Of a DNA stretch of 64,000 bases, positions 23,542 to 34,989 are shown one piece after another. Numbering within the stretch: the stretch's first letter is position 1; every line of letters begins with the position of its first letter. The notes under the pieces are model-generated. The model did not search any database and was not told the DNA's origin. It worked only from the letters and a program-made list of their open reading frames with translations. This DNA is from Microdochium bolleyi (Eukaryota > Ascomycota > Sordariomycetes > Xylariales > Microdochiaceae): positions 806,001-870,000 of the forward strand of contig KQ964249.1 of the NCBI GenBank assembly GCA_001566295.1. Reading direction: 5' to 3'. Made by a program: the position numbers and the translations under genes.

Positions 23542-23606
23542 CTCGTTGAAGTGTCCTTGATGATCACGGTCGGGCGGACGGTATCAGGGTATCCAACGCC
23601 GGGCAT
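23538..23606 (-). promoter_or_regulatory. uORF overlapping the LtrA2 start by ATGA, or frameshifted N-terminus
   Basis: An ATG at 23606 opens 22 codons (MPGVGYPDTVRPTVIIKDTS..). Its TGA stop overlaps the ATG of the main frame. Either it is a regulatory uORF allowing termination-reinitiation, or it is the true N-terminus separated from the body by a one-base indel. Confidence 0.45.
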
Positions 23607-24131
23607 GTCAAGTTTCCAAAAACAGGCAGCTGAAGCTCACGTTCATGCGCGACGTTCAAGGACAGGACCCGAGCCAGAGGAGATGCAGTGCTATCAAGGT
23701 TTGTTTTGTCTGCAGGTGCCTGTCAGTTTTGGGGAAGGAACCAGGGCTCGGGCGGGGTAAGCACGCAAAGAGCCGCAGGGGTCAGCCTCAGCTAGCCCAA
23801 TATGAATGCGACGAGCCGAGCGGGAAACGGTTATTTGCAAAGAGCAATGTCCCTGCTATTGAGGCCATACTTTGATTCGGGAGAAGAACAAGGCATCTCG
23901 ACACGGCCGTAACCGATGTACTTGTGTGTGGATCATACCGGTGCTGCACTGGTCAGTGAGCTCGCTAGGCTGAGCAAGCATAGGGTAACTAAGCGGAATA
24001 CCGAAATGTACATTGCACGTGGAGTCAACGATTGGCATTTCTACCCTGAGGTGCCGTCCATGTATTTGCGGTATCAAAAAGTGCGCAGGTCGCTTTCCAT
24101 TAATGTACAACAGACACCACCGGCCCACGCT
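23607..24131. other. Intergenic spacer
   Basis: Upstream of LtrA2 and downstream of the SDR gene, both on the minus strand. I see no supported gene or RNA. Confidence 0.6.
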
Positions 24132-25072
24132 CTACATGTTGCGACCTCCAGTGACCATGATGGTCTGGCCCGTGACGTACGAGAAGAGCGGGCTGCACAC
24201 GCCCAGCACCGCGCTCGCCGCCTCGCTGGCGGTGCCGGGCCTCCGGAGAGCAATGTCGGCGTGCTTGAGCGCGTCGGGGACGGCCTTGGAGCTGGCCTCG
24301 GGGATGCCCAGGTCGATCTTGGTGCCGTCGGGCCCCGTGATGAAGGCGCCCTTCTCCTTGGCCTGAGTCAGCCGGGTCTGGATGTGCCCGAACGCGACCG
24401 TGTTGGCGCGGACGCCGAACGCAGGGCCCCACTCCTTGGCGATGGTCTTGGTCATGCCCGCGACGCCGGCCTTGGCGAGGGCGTAGTTGATCTGCCCGGC
24501 GTTGCCGTGGATGCCCGACGTGCTCGAGATGTTGACAATGTTGCGGGGCTCGCCGTCCTTGACGCGGAAAAAGGGCGCCGCCTCGCGGATGAGCTTGAAG
24601 GGCGCGGTGCCGTGCAGGTCGACGATGGTGTGCCACTGCTTGTCCGTCATCTTGTGGATCACGCCGTCCCACGTGTAGCCGGCGTTGTTGACGATGATGT
24701 GGATCTTGCCGTTGCCAAAGGCCGCGGCCTCCTGCACCAGCTTCTTGATGTATGCGTCGTCGAGCACGTCGCCGGCCACGGCGATGGCGGAGCCGCCGGC
24801 CTTGGTGATGCTGTCGGCGACGTCCTGGGCTTTCTCTTTAGGGTGGGAAGAGGGCCGTGTTAGTATGCTGGTGAGATAGGGACATGTTAGGCGAGCAAGG
24901 ACGTACTGGCATCAACGTCAGCAACAACGACCTTGGCGCCCTCGTTGGCAAACAGGCGGGCGGCCTCGGCGCCGATGCCCTGGCCGGAGCCGGTGATGAT
25001 GGCGACCTGGCCGGCCAACATGCCCTTGGGGTAGTTGAGCTGGCCGGCGATCTGGGAGACACGGTCCGCCAT
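24132..25072 (-). CDS. Short-chain dehydrogenase/reductase, FabG-like 3-oxoacyl reductase type
   Basis: Two exons (25072-24907 and 24835-24132) give 289 residues, normal for a classical SDR. The cofactor-binding glycine motif TGSGQGIG lies at residues 27-34. The acidic residue after strand 2 (VVVADVDA) points to NAD(H) preference. NNAG is at 105-108. The catalytic serine lies in NISSTSG near residue 160, with Tyr173 and Lys177 in INYALAK (YxxxK). The sequence most resembles bacterial-type FabG and peroxisomal multifunctional-enzyme dehydrogenase modules, but the C-terminus (TGGRNM) has no peroxisomal SKL signal. The substrate is therefore unknown, probably a 3-hydroxy/3-oxoacyl compound. The intron acceptor is AAAG, not the usual CAG or TAG, and is the only one that keeps frame. 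The gene is followed downstream by LtrA2 on the same strand with no sign of co-regulation. Confidence 0.9.
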
Positions 25073-26136
25073 GGTGTATGACTGGTGGTGGTGGTGGTAT
25101 TGTTGATGTTGCTGTAGGCTGTCGCCGTGTGGTGATAGAGGGCAGCGGGTGTCAAGCAATACCAAGGCTGGCCAGATGAGATTGAGAGACGAGGAAAGAG
25201 GAGTTAAGAATGCCTGCACGAGGGACAGAGAACGTGAGGTCCAACGAGCCTCGGGCCATGAGCGCTGGGTGGACTGGGGTCGCCTCGCTCTCCGTTCCGC
25301 AGTGGGGACAAAACCCCAGCTCCAACCCCAACTTTCTGGGCCAGACCGAGGTTCCCCACGGCGGCCGTCCTCTGGAAAGCCTTACCCGGCCGCCGGAGCC
25401 CCCCTTGTCAGAACCGCCTTCACAACATGACTGGCGATACTCCCATGAAGCGAAGTGGAAATCCTCCTTCTAGGTCAGATATACTCCCAACAATAGAATG
25501 CTGTATCAAGTCATCGAGAGCGTGCCGCACGGCTTTTCTTGCCCTGTCTGCTGGGGGTCCAATGCTGTTCTTGGGCCGTCTCCGATCATTACTCCGGGTC
25601 AAAAGCTATGGTTGTGGAGCTCCCTCCAAGTCGATATCCTTCTTTACAGATGAGCGACGAGGCGATACAAGGACTGCCATGTGAATACGACTTGGTAGCA
25701 TGAGTTCGCCTACCTGAAGCTAATCACAGGCAAGCCTGGATACCGTTCTCTCATGGGCGAGGCCGATCAATGCTCCCGATCATCATGTCTGGTCGTGCCT
25801 CTGACAGTCTATCCACCATCGCCCAAGGACAACGGCATATGACTAGAAAGGATAAGTACTAAGCTGCGACGATGTAGGTTACAACTTGGCTCACGTTGTG
25901 TATATACCACAAGGCACAGCTGGGCCACCTACCATGGCCAACGCCAGAATCTTGACGGCAACAGGCCGGGAGCCAGCTTGCGAGCCTCCGGTCCGCAACG
26001 TATCTGCCGCATCAACACCCAGGTTTTCCAACTCCCAGCGGGATGTAGCCATTGCATTAAATTATTGGTACCCTATCATCTTGGCATCTGAAGTCGACAT
26101 CCGCTCCTCATTCGAGTCATTGACCTCCTCCCTCGT
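25073..26136. other. Intergenic spacer, 1.1 kb
   Basis: Promoter side of the SDR gene and 3' side of DPM1. Short open frames have no recognisable content. Confidence 0.55.
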
Positions 26137-26969
26137 CTACACCTTCAACCACAGGTTCAGCACACCCTTGGCATACTCGACAATCTCGTCACCACCGAGC
26201 TTCGACTCGCCGTACACGCGGTCGACAAAGCTGATGGGCACCTCGGCGACCGTGCAGCCCATGCCCTTGGCGCGCACCATCATCTCCATCTGGAACGTGT
26301 ATCCCTTGCTCTCCGTGCTCGCAATGACCTTCTCCAGGATGGCACGCTTGTAGAGGCGGAAGCTGCCCGTCAGGTCGCTGACGCCCGGGCGCAGAACCGT
26401 GTCGGCGAACAGGTTGGCGCCGCGGCTGACGAACTTGCGCTTCAAGTCCCAGCCGTACACGCCACCGTTGCCCGCATACCGAGTGCCCGTCACGATGTCG
26501 AAGTTGCCGGCCTTCTGCCGTGCGATCATCTGCGGGATGAACTTGGGGTGGTGGCTGAAGTCGGCGTCCATGATGATGACAAAGTTGCCCGACACGAAGT
26601 TGAGCCCGTGCACGTACGCCGTGCCCAAGCCCAGCTTGCCCGTGCGCGTCTTGAGGATGACGTGTGGGTTGTACGCCTTGACGAGCTGCTCGGCGACGAT
26701 CTGCGTGCCGTCGGGCGAGCCGTCGTCGACGATGATGAGCTCCCAGTCGAGGTTGCTATAGCCGCCAAAAGGGGGAATATGTTAGCGAGGGCCGTTCGTG
26801 GAGAGAGTCGTCTTGTCGGGAGCTACGGCGGAATTGGAATTGGGGTTACGCACTTCTCGGTAAAGGTCCTGTTGAGCAGCCAGGTGATGATGGGCAGGTT
26901 CTTGCGCTCGTTAAACGTCGGCAAGATGACCGAGTACTTGTCCTTGCTGAGGGCCTTGGCGGGAGCCAT
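26137..26969 (-). CDS. DPM1: Dolichol-phosphate mannosyltransferase catalytic subunit
   Basis: Two exons (26969-26854 and 26755-26137) give 244 residues. The enzyme transfers mannose from GDP-mannose to dolichol phosphate on the cytosolic face of the ER. This supplies mannose for N-glycan, O-mannose and GPI assembly, which is essential for fungal wall glycoproteins. The GT2 family fold is clear. The nucleotide-binding start is SVILPTFNERKNLP, followed by VDDGSPDGT (residues 49-56) and the metal-binding DADFSHHPKF at 102-111. The motif GVSDLTGSFRLYK follows near residue 170. There is no C-terminal membrane anchor, so this is the short class (human and fission-yeast type). That class needs DPM2 and DPM3 partners for ER attachment, unlike the anchored budding-yeast enzyme. 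Confidence 0.95.
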
Positions 26970-29900
26970 TGTGTCGGTGGACTGTCGCGACGGGGGCGAA
27001 ACGGAACAGAGAGGTCGGTGAATATTGCCGAAAGCAGGATGAGACAAAGTGGCTCTCTTGGGAGAAGTGAATCGAGGCAAAGGAGCGTACTGGGTCGAAG
27101 TCGGCGTGATGATGGGAGCTGGACCGTCAAACAGAGGACAGGGGGCGGAATGAGGTCGTCGCGTGGAGCACCTCAATTGAACACGCTCGTCGTAGTGCGG
27201 GTGCAGCTCAAACGTGGCACCACCAAGAAAAGGGGTCTCCACTTGCTGCATGACTAAGCCATCTCGCCCTTGCTCTAACACCACAACTGAAGCCACTCGA
27301 GATGTCCATACACATGGTTAACCGTCCTGAGAGAAAGTCATAAGCAGCTGCCTTAAGAAAGGGAGAACGGGGTCGTTCTCCACAGATCAGGTGTTTGGGG
27401 CATGGTGCTGATCAGCTGCCGATGTGTGTTTATTGATCATTGCACCAGTGGAGTTATGTGCTGTTCAATTCCAAACCTTTGATCGAACGCGTTGTGCCAA
27501 AAGTCAGCGACATACTGCCTGCTAGCATCGTCTCAGTTCCGTGAGAACATCCGACAGGTTGTGATCTAACCCCACTCAGATGATTGGTTGACTCGATTCG
27601 AGTTCGGAAACATTTCTGCTCTTTTTTGTGAAGTTACGTTGCGTGTCCGAAGCGTAGGTGATGATGTCCCCACCTCTGCTCGTGAGATGCTGGCACTTAC
27701 AACGGTTTAGCCCTGTTTTGCAGTATCTTGTACTTTTCTGTACAGTGTAATAGTAGCTGATGGGTGCTTGCCCCGTTGAGATAATGGAGCCAGGGACTAC
27801 AAACAAGCTAGGTGGAGAAGTGAGCAACATAGGAAAAGCACAAAAACCATTACGACGGTGAAAGCGATTTCACTGGCAACGGCATAGGACAAGCATATCG
27901 CCTTGACGAGAAAAATTTCGAGGCCAAGGCGGTACACTAGATTACACTTCCAGCGGGCTGAGTCGGCATTGAGTATGAAGGAGCAGCTCATCCTTTCAAG
28001 GTCCTGTGAGAAACGACATTGACACCAATAGGAGCATCGGCCGTGGTGTCAACAACGTTCCGGCAACGGTGGCCTGCCCTTCCTCTTTGTGCAACTCAAG
28101 CCAGCCAAGCGTACGAGTGTTAATGTGTCGAGGGCAAGGTGAATCGTGTACTAAGGCTATCCGAATATCCCGTGTTTCTTGGACATGCATTTCCACCTAC
28201 CTTAAATATGAATGTGCGTGCCAAGTCAGTCATTGTAGAAAGCAGCAATCGGGTGATTTGCCGCGGCGCCGGACGTCTGGCGCGGACAGAGTGACCCACG
28301 TACGCCAGATTCAAGGCAAGACTGACTTGTGTATAACTTCATTCGCTGCGAGAAATGCCGAAAGTAGGTATGGGAAACGCAGGCGAGCCGCATAATCTCT
28401 TGACACGACGACCACCGATACGACCTCATCCTCAGACATCTTGATTGTTCCTGCATACAGCAATCCAAGCAGCAAGAACAAAAACCCCACTCACGAAGGT
28501 GTACGTGCCCTCGCGCCAGTGGCCAGCAGCATAGCATGGCAGCAACTCCGTCCTCGAAACCAGATCGCAGAGCACAAGAGACCCATCGGTCTGTCAGTTG
28601 TCGGTCGCCCAAAAGAGCCAATGACGCAACTACGCAGGGTGGTTTTAGCAGGCCCTGGACATGATGTACCATTACGGAATGAGGGGGCCGAACGTATTGA
28701 GTCGGGCCGGGGATGGGCGTCTCGAGGGACGGCTGGGGATGGAGCACACACATGACGATCCCTAGGCTTGTCCTCGTGTCAGTCATGACCGCCACGGCGT
28801 TATAGCCAAGGTTGCGCCAGACGACTCGTTGATAGGACTCTACAGCTATGCATAGGTCAGGCACAACCCCAACTGAGACAAAAATCGCTGCGATCGTCTG
28901 CGAGGAACCCAGCTGCCTCGTCCTCGCCCCACCAGGAATCCCCTCAGTGATGACGAAAGGCCAGCGCGTATTTGCCCGGCACGCCCACTGCAGCGCCGTT
29001 GGCTCCACTGTCCGCTGGCCTCAGTTTGCAGGCTGTTTGCCGGCGCTACTGGAGAATGGCGACGATCTTTGCGTAACCCCGCGAGATCCGCAGCACGCTG
29101 CTTCATGCGAGGCATGGGTGCAGCAACGACAGGCATGCCGAGAGGCCTCTGTTGATGCGTCGATTGGCTGGGCGAGTCGCTGGGGCTGAGCATGGCATGG
29201 AGCCCTTGGGCTAAAGGACCCCGGGCATACGGAGAACCCCAGCCAGCTGGAGGGCGAGGACGAACACAAACCTTTTCCGAAGGATGCTAGCGGAGCTTGC
29301 CTCGCTTGCGTGTCTCGTTGTCCCCGTCGCATTCTGGGCACTGAAAAGTCTTGAAGGGGCGTGGTGGTGGAGCGGAATGGGGTGGTTCGTATTCGACCCC
29401 CTTGCCGCGGCCTATGCTGTGGATCGCATGGGGCCCTGTCCGGGCCCAGCCAGGCCTAGCGCGAGTAAAAAATAGCCATGCCAGAGACAACAGGCGGCCG
29501 TGGCGGACAGTGGCTCGAGCGGACTGGACGCCCAGCGCTCGGGAGGCATGTGCCGTGTTCTCGAGTCTCGATAGGGGACGTGGGAGATCTCGTGCCAGTG
29601 TGACGGGTCCCGCGTGGTATCTCGGGAGTCACGTCGAGGGTCCTTCCCTTTGCGGAGGCATGCCCGTGGCTACAATGTTGCAAATTGTTGGTGGATGGGG
29701 TTGGCTATGCACGACCGCGAGTCGCCTCTTTGAGTTTGCCTTGCGCAGGACCGTCCACAGCTCAAGGGAGGGAATTGTCGTTTAACCTCGACTAACAAAG
29801 CCAGCCGGGCTAGCTTGATGGGAATCGCTCGTGGTTGTTGAATCGTGTCGAGCGTGGCACTGTTTCACCAGCGAGGCGGGCACGCCCTGCAGGCCGCTGT

Positions 29901-30787
29901 GCCTGCGCTTGTCGCAGTGCTGCATAACTGCAGGTGAAGGGCATGTACATGGCGTTTGTGGACTTGGACATGGCAGGGCCCAGGGTCCCGACTTGTTTTG
30001 AGGCTGATGGTCGCGTGCGTGCGCACCGTGATGCGGTACCACGGCTACCCAGGGCAAGCATAGCGGGTGACCTCGAATCTTGCTGGCCCGAGCGACCTCA
30101 GGGTGATGACTTGTGGGCGACCTCGAGACGTGCACGAGAGAGAGAGCGAGAGGCGTGCCGTGGCTTGCGGCGCTGGGCCCGCCAAGGCGGCTTCTGGTGG
30201 TCTTTGTGGACCATTGGGGGTGCTCCATTGTTCGGGTGGGGCTTTTTGGATGGGAGGGTGCAGCAGTCGTCATTCCTGCCTGGCCCTGGCTCGTCCTCTC
30301 GAGGGCCCTGCTTTGTCCTTGACCAAGACCGGCACCGGATCCTTCTTTTTGCCTTCTCATCACCATCCACAACACGACTCGTTCTTGCGGCTTCTTTCGA
30401 CAGTCCGCACCGTCCACTCGCTTGTCTCCCAATCTGCCCTCGCTGCCGGCCTGCGATCGCTTCCAGCCAGCCGTGTCCACCGACGGTCCCTATCTGCGGC
30501 CAGTTCGTTTTTCGTCGATCTCCGTCATCTGCCGATCTCCTTCCTGCCTCGAGTTGCTTCGTAAAGCTACCTTTGCAGACTTGTCTTGACGGCACAAGGC
30601 AAAAGACGACTTGGTGCGGCATCGCCAGCTGCTGCTCGCTCAAATTCTGTCAAATGGTCAGCGCTGGTCCGCGTTAGCATCCTCTACGCGTCCCGAACCC
30701 CCGATTCCGTCCTTGGCCACCTCCGTGCTCCGGGCAGCGACCCTCGTGAGCCACGCCACCACCGGCGCCTCATCAGAACCCACTGCC
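26970..30787. other. 3.8 kb gene-free stretch between DPM1 and the CSC1-like gene
   Basis: The two flanking genes diverge from this region, so it carries both promoters. From about 30330 to 30787 the + strand is C/T-rich and probably is the CSC1-like leader. A 260-codon minus-strand frame (28226-29008) has no motif and mixed third-position use, so I do not call it. I see no RNA gene or transposon. Confidence 0.5.
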
Positions 30788-33700
30788 ATGATGGCCGACT
30801 TCGCGTTTCGACAATTTCAGGCTCTTGCCGGTAGGGCGGATGATCCGGGCCAGGAGCTCTTGCTCCTCCTGAGCAACCCCTTCAAGTCGCAGATCAGCGG
30901 TGATTCCGTCTGGTACGCCCTGGGATCCTCCGTTGGTATCAGCGCGTCCATCGCCGTTGCCTTCTCCCTCCTGCGGCCGCATAACTCTGTCGTGTACGCA
31001 CCCAAGCTCAAGCACTCCGATGAGAAACATGCGCCCCCACCGATTGGCAAGGGCTACCTGGCCTGGGTCAAGCCTCTGTGGAAGACGACCGAGATAGAGA
31101 CAGTCAATTATTCCGGCATGGATGCCGCGATCTTCTTGCGCTTCACCCGCATGCTGCGCAACCTGTTCCTCGTGCTCGCGTTCGCGGGCTGCGCTATTCT
31201 GCTGCCTGTCTACTACGCCACGAACAGTGGCCAGCCTGACCAGAACTGGATCATAAGGCTCACTCCCAACGAGGTATACGCGCAGCCTCTCTGGGCTACG
31301 ATTGTGCTTGCCTATTCATTCAACCTCATCGTCTGCGGCTTCCTGTGGTACAACTATCGCAAAGTGTTGCAGCTCAGACGCCGCTACTACGCCAGCGAGG
31401 AATATCAAAACAGCATGCACGCCAGGACGTTAATGGTTTGTGTCCCGAGCTGTGCCCTTTCACTAGCTTCCCTGGACTAACTCTTACTACCACAGATGAC
31501 CGATATTCCCAAGAATTACGGCTCCGACGAGGGCATCGCCCGTCTGATCGACCAGGTCGTGCCTCAGTCCTCCTTCTCGCGAACAGCAATGGCCCGCAAT
31601 GTAAAGCATCTTCCTGGCCTGATCAGTCAGCATGACTCTGCTGTACGCAAGCTGGAGAAGGTGCTTGCGCACTACCTGAAGGACCCAAAGAACCTGCCTG
31701 CGAAGCGCCCGATGTGCTACCCATCCAAGAAGGATCCTTCATACAGCACCTACCCGAAGGGTCAGAAGATTGATGCGATCGAATATCTGACGCAGCGCAT
31801 CCGGGAGCTCGAAGAGGAAGTCAAAGGCGCTCGGGCTGCCATTGACAGGCGCAACGTGCTCAACTACGGGTTCGCCAGCTATGACGACATCGCCGAGGCG
31901 CATAACATTGCGTACACTTGCCGAAGCAAGAAGCCACACGGCGCCACGATCAAGCTTGCTCCCAGACCCAACGACATCATCTGGGACAACATGCCTCTCA
32001 GCCCTTCGACTCGCAAGTGGCGGCGATTCATTGTCAACGTATGGATCACGGTGCTGACTTTCCTATGGATTGGACCCAACGCCATGATCGCTGTTTTCTT
32101 GGTTAATTTGAACAACTTGGGCCTGGTCTGGCCAGGGTTTCAAGCCTCGCTCTCGGCAAACCGGCAGTTCTGGGCTATCGTTCAGGGTATCCTTTCGCCT
32201 GCGATCACATCTCTTGTCTATCTTGTTCTGCCCATCATCTTTCGACGTTTGTCCATCAGGGCTGGTGATAAGACAAAGAGCGGGCGCGAGCGCCATGTCG
32301 TCGGCAAGCTGTACGCCTTCTTCGTGTTCAACAACCTTGTCGTGTTCTCGTTGTTCAGTTGCCTGTGGAGCTTTGTTGCTTCCATCATCGAAAAGACTGG
32401 CCAAGGCAAAGACGCATGGCAAGCCATTCGTGACGCAAATCTGGCTGCCGCGCTATTGTCATCGCTTTGCTTGATATCGTCCTTCTGGATCAACTGGCTA
32501 CTGGCGAGGAACATGGGTGCTGCCATCGATCTTGCGCAGCTGTGGACATTGGTCCGCAGCTCGTTCATGCGAAAGTTCTCAAGTCCGACACCCCGAGAAC
32601 TGATTGAGCTCACTGCGCCACCGCCCTTCGATTATGCCAGCTACTACAACTACTTTCTCTTCTACTCGACTGTCGCTATGTGCTACTCCACCATCCAACC
32701 TCTCGTCCTCCCAGCGGCAGCGCTCTACTTTTCAATCGACATCTGGTTGAAGAAGTACCTGCTGCTCTACATCTTCGTCACCAAGACAGAGTCAGGAGGC
32801 ATGTTCTGGAGGGTTCTCTTCAACCGCCTCTGTTTCGGCACCATGCTATCAAACTGCGTCGTCTTTTTGATCATGTGGGTGAAGGGCGATGGCACGAGGA
32901 TGCAATTCTATGCTTCGCTACCTCTCCCTGTCATCATGATCATCTTCAAGATCTACTGTTCCAAGACGTTTGATACGGAAATGCACTACTGTTCCACAAC
33001 AAACGCCCGGAAGAATGCCGATGGGGGCCTGGCACAGAAAGACCCACTCCGATCTCAGAATTTCCTGGCCAAGAGATTCGGCCACCCGGCTCTGTACAAG
33101 CCTCTTATCACTCCCATGGTCCACGCTAGGGCGCAGAACATCCTGGCTGCCGTTTACAAGGGTCGCCTGACCGATGGACGCGAAGCCTACACGGGCGACA
33201 CCATGTCCACGTCTGGCTACTCAGACGCCTACGTTCTCGACCCTATGCAGTCCGGGAAGCCAGGCAAGGGAGCGGCGATGCCCGGATTCGAGATCGTGCC
33301 AGAGTCGAGAATGGACTTTGAGTACTACAAGAACAGGCCTGAATTCGCGGCTGAACATGGCGGCGGCGGCGATATTTATGGTCGTTCGGACGATGTTTAT
33401 CGCCCTGGCACGCCTGGCAGTACGTGGGTAGGCAGCGATGGCCCTTCTTCGCGTCCTGCAAGCCCTGGCTTCATGCCGTCGGTGCCAAGAACTGCCAGCC
33501 CGGCACCTGGCGGTAGATCTTATTCTCCTGCGCCAGACTCTGGCACGACGTATCCTGGAGGTTACTCGAGGGCCCTTGGCAGTCCCTACCAAGCATATAC
33601 CCCACCGGCAGTGGCCGACCCATCGCGATCACGGAGCCCGTTCTACGCAAGCAACAACGAGAGCGGTACCAACTTAGTCATGCAAGCAGCCCCTATGCCT

Positions 33701-33898
33701 GCTACCGCCCCTATGCGGGACCGTAGCCAGGACCGCCTGGGTGGACGTGCACCAGGTACAGCTGGCATGCTCGGTGGCGGGCCTTCGGGATACGGAGGGC
33801 TTCCGCAGCACGAGGATGACTCACCGGACCACGATCCAACGCAGTATGACTACTTCCGTGGTCAAAGGACTCGCGGCAACAACAATGGCGCGTGGTAG
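30788..33898 (+). CDS. CSC1/TMEM63 (DUF221) osmosensitive cation channel family protein
   Basis: Two exons (30788-31435 and 31496-33898) join in frame to 1016 residues. The first ATG in frame is at 30788; the open frame upstream contains no ATG. The N-terminal helices are DSVWYALGSSVGISASIAVAF, LFLVLAFAGCAILLPVYY and PLWATIVLAYSFNLIVCGFL. The cytosolic domain after ARTLM carries TDIPKNYGSDEGI, as in 10TM putative phosphate transporter/CSC1 proteins. The main pore-type helices follow (ITVLTFLWIGPNAMIAVFLV, NNLVVFSLFSCLWSFVASI and others). The last ~250 residues form a hydrophilic Ser/Pro/Tyr-rich tail. Relatives are hyperosmolality-gated calcium-permeable channels in plants and the yeast RSN1/PHM7 group. 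Gating is inferred from the family. Confidence 0.92.
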
Positions 33899-34989
33899 AA
33901 GTGCACTTTGCTCTCGGCGACCGAGAAGCTCGCCAACATCCTTGACTCTTCCTTGGCAACTACCCACCTCAGGTAGCCAGAGCTCATGCCTCAGAGGGGT
34001 CTTACAGGACCAAAGCTGCCTACTCGTATCATTCGATATGGAACCGGCAGACGGGAGCCAAGTGCTGGCACCGTTTACGCACGTCATTTGGCGTTTCATA
34101 CAATAAGGTGTTTAATGGATTTGGGAAGAAATGCACTAGAAGAAAATGCTCGCTTCCACAAAGCTTACGTTTCTAGACTTATATACATTTATATAATGCG
34201 CCACGCCACCTTTTTGAGGGGCGGGAAGTCAAGTGTAGCAGGCACACAAAAATAGATTCAACGAGATACGAAGATTGGAAATTATGCAAGTGTTTGCACT
34301 TCGCGCGTAACTTTCATGATCCGCAGCGAGCAGCCGTGATCCGACGCTGTTCGCAACGAAGGTGGCCAGGCGAGTGCGCAGCACGGTGACTGCACTGTCC
34401 AACCACCTCACTTTTCCTCCACACGACTATGACAACGCACCTGCAATGCAATGGCACTCGCCAGATGGGGACTCCACATGAGAGCTTCAAGATTCCCGAA
34501 GCATCGTCTGGGCCATGGCCGAGAGGTCGGCCTGACTTCTGGTGCTGCACGTCCAAATTGCCAGAACTCGCTAGGAGGCACAGCCACTCACTTATACCGG
34601 ACTCGCCCGTCACCACACTCTGCTCATGAATGAGTCACCGGCACAGCGAGGCTTCATGCCACCAACGCCATCCGGGTACTAAGTATCAGGGCCACTTGCA
34701 TCAGGATCTACTCATGGTTCCTTGAGGTGGTTGAGTTGCTGCTCCGACACTGTCCCGGCTTGACAAACAGACCCGGAGCGGACCATCACTTGCATCTGCA
34801 CGCACTTCTCACTGGCTCATTCCTGGACTTCGCTCGTTTGCCAAGTACACCAGCCCTCCCTGACAATCGGCACAAAATCTCAACTCCTCCGAGCCACTTG
34901 TATGAGTCGACGCTCGGAGGACTGGACGATCACCTGAATCAGCTTAATCGACACACAAGAAAACAAGAATCCTTGGCAGCCTCGCTATC
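33899..34989. other. Intergenic spacer, 1.1 kb
   Basis: Contains the AT-rich 3' flank of the CSC1-like gene (34100-34300) and the promoter of the next + strand gene. No ORF is supported. Confidence 0.6.

Noticed and set aside
23916..24863. 315-codon + strand frame over the SDR gene
   Set aside because: Antisense shadow of the catalytic-domain exon, with repeated Asp/Gly/Val from reversed GC-rich codons.
28226..29008. 260-codon minus-strand frame in the DPM1-CSC1 gap
   Set aside because: No recognisable domain, mixed third-position use, no conserved-looking blocks, and overlapping open frames on the other strand. Possibly chance; I would revisit it with a protein search.
30611..30787. N-terminal extension of the CSC1-like protein
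   Set aside because: The frame is open but contains no ATG before 30788. Its sequence is low complexity and matches a C/T-rich leader.
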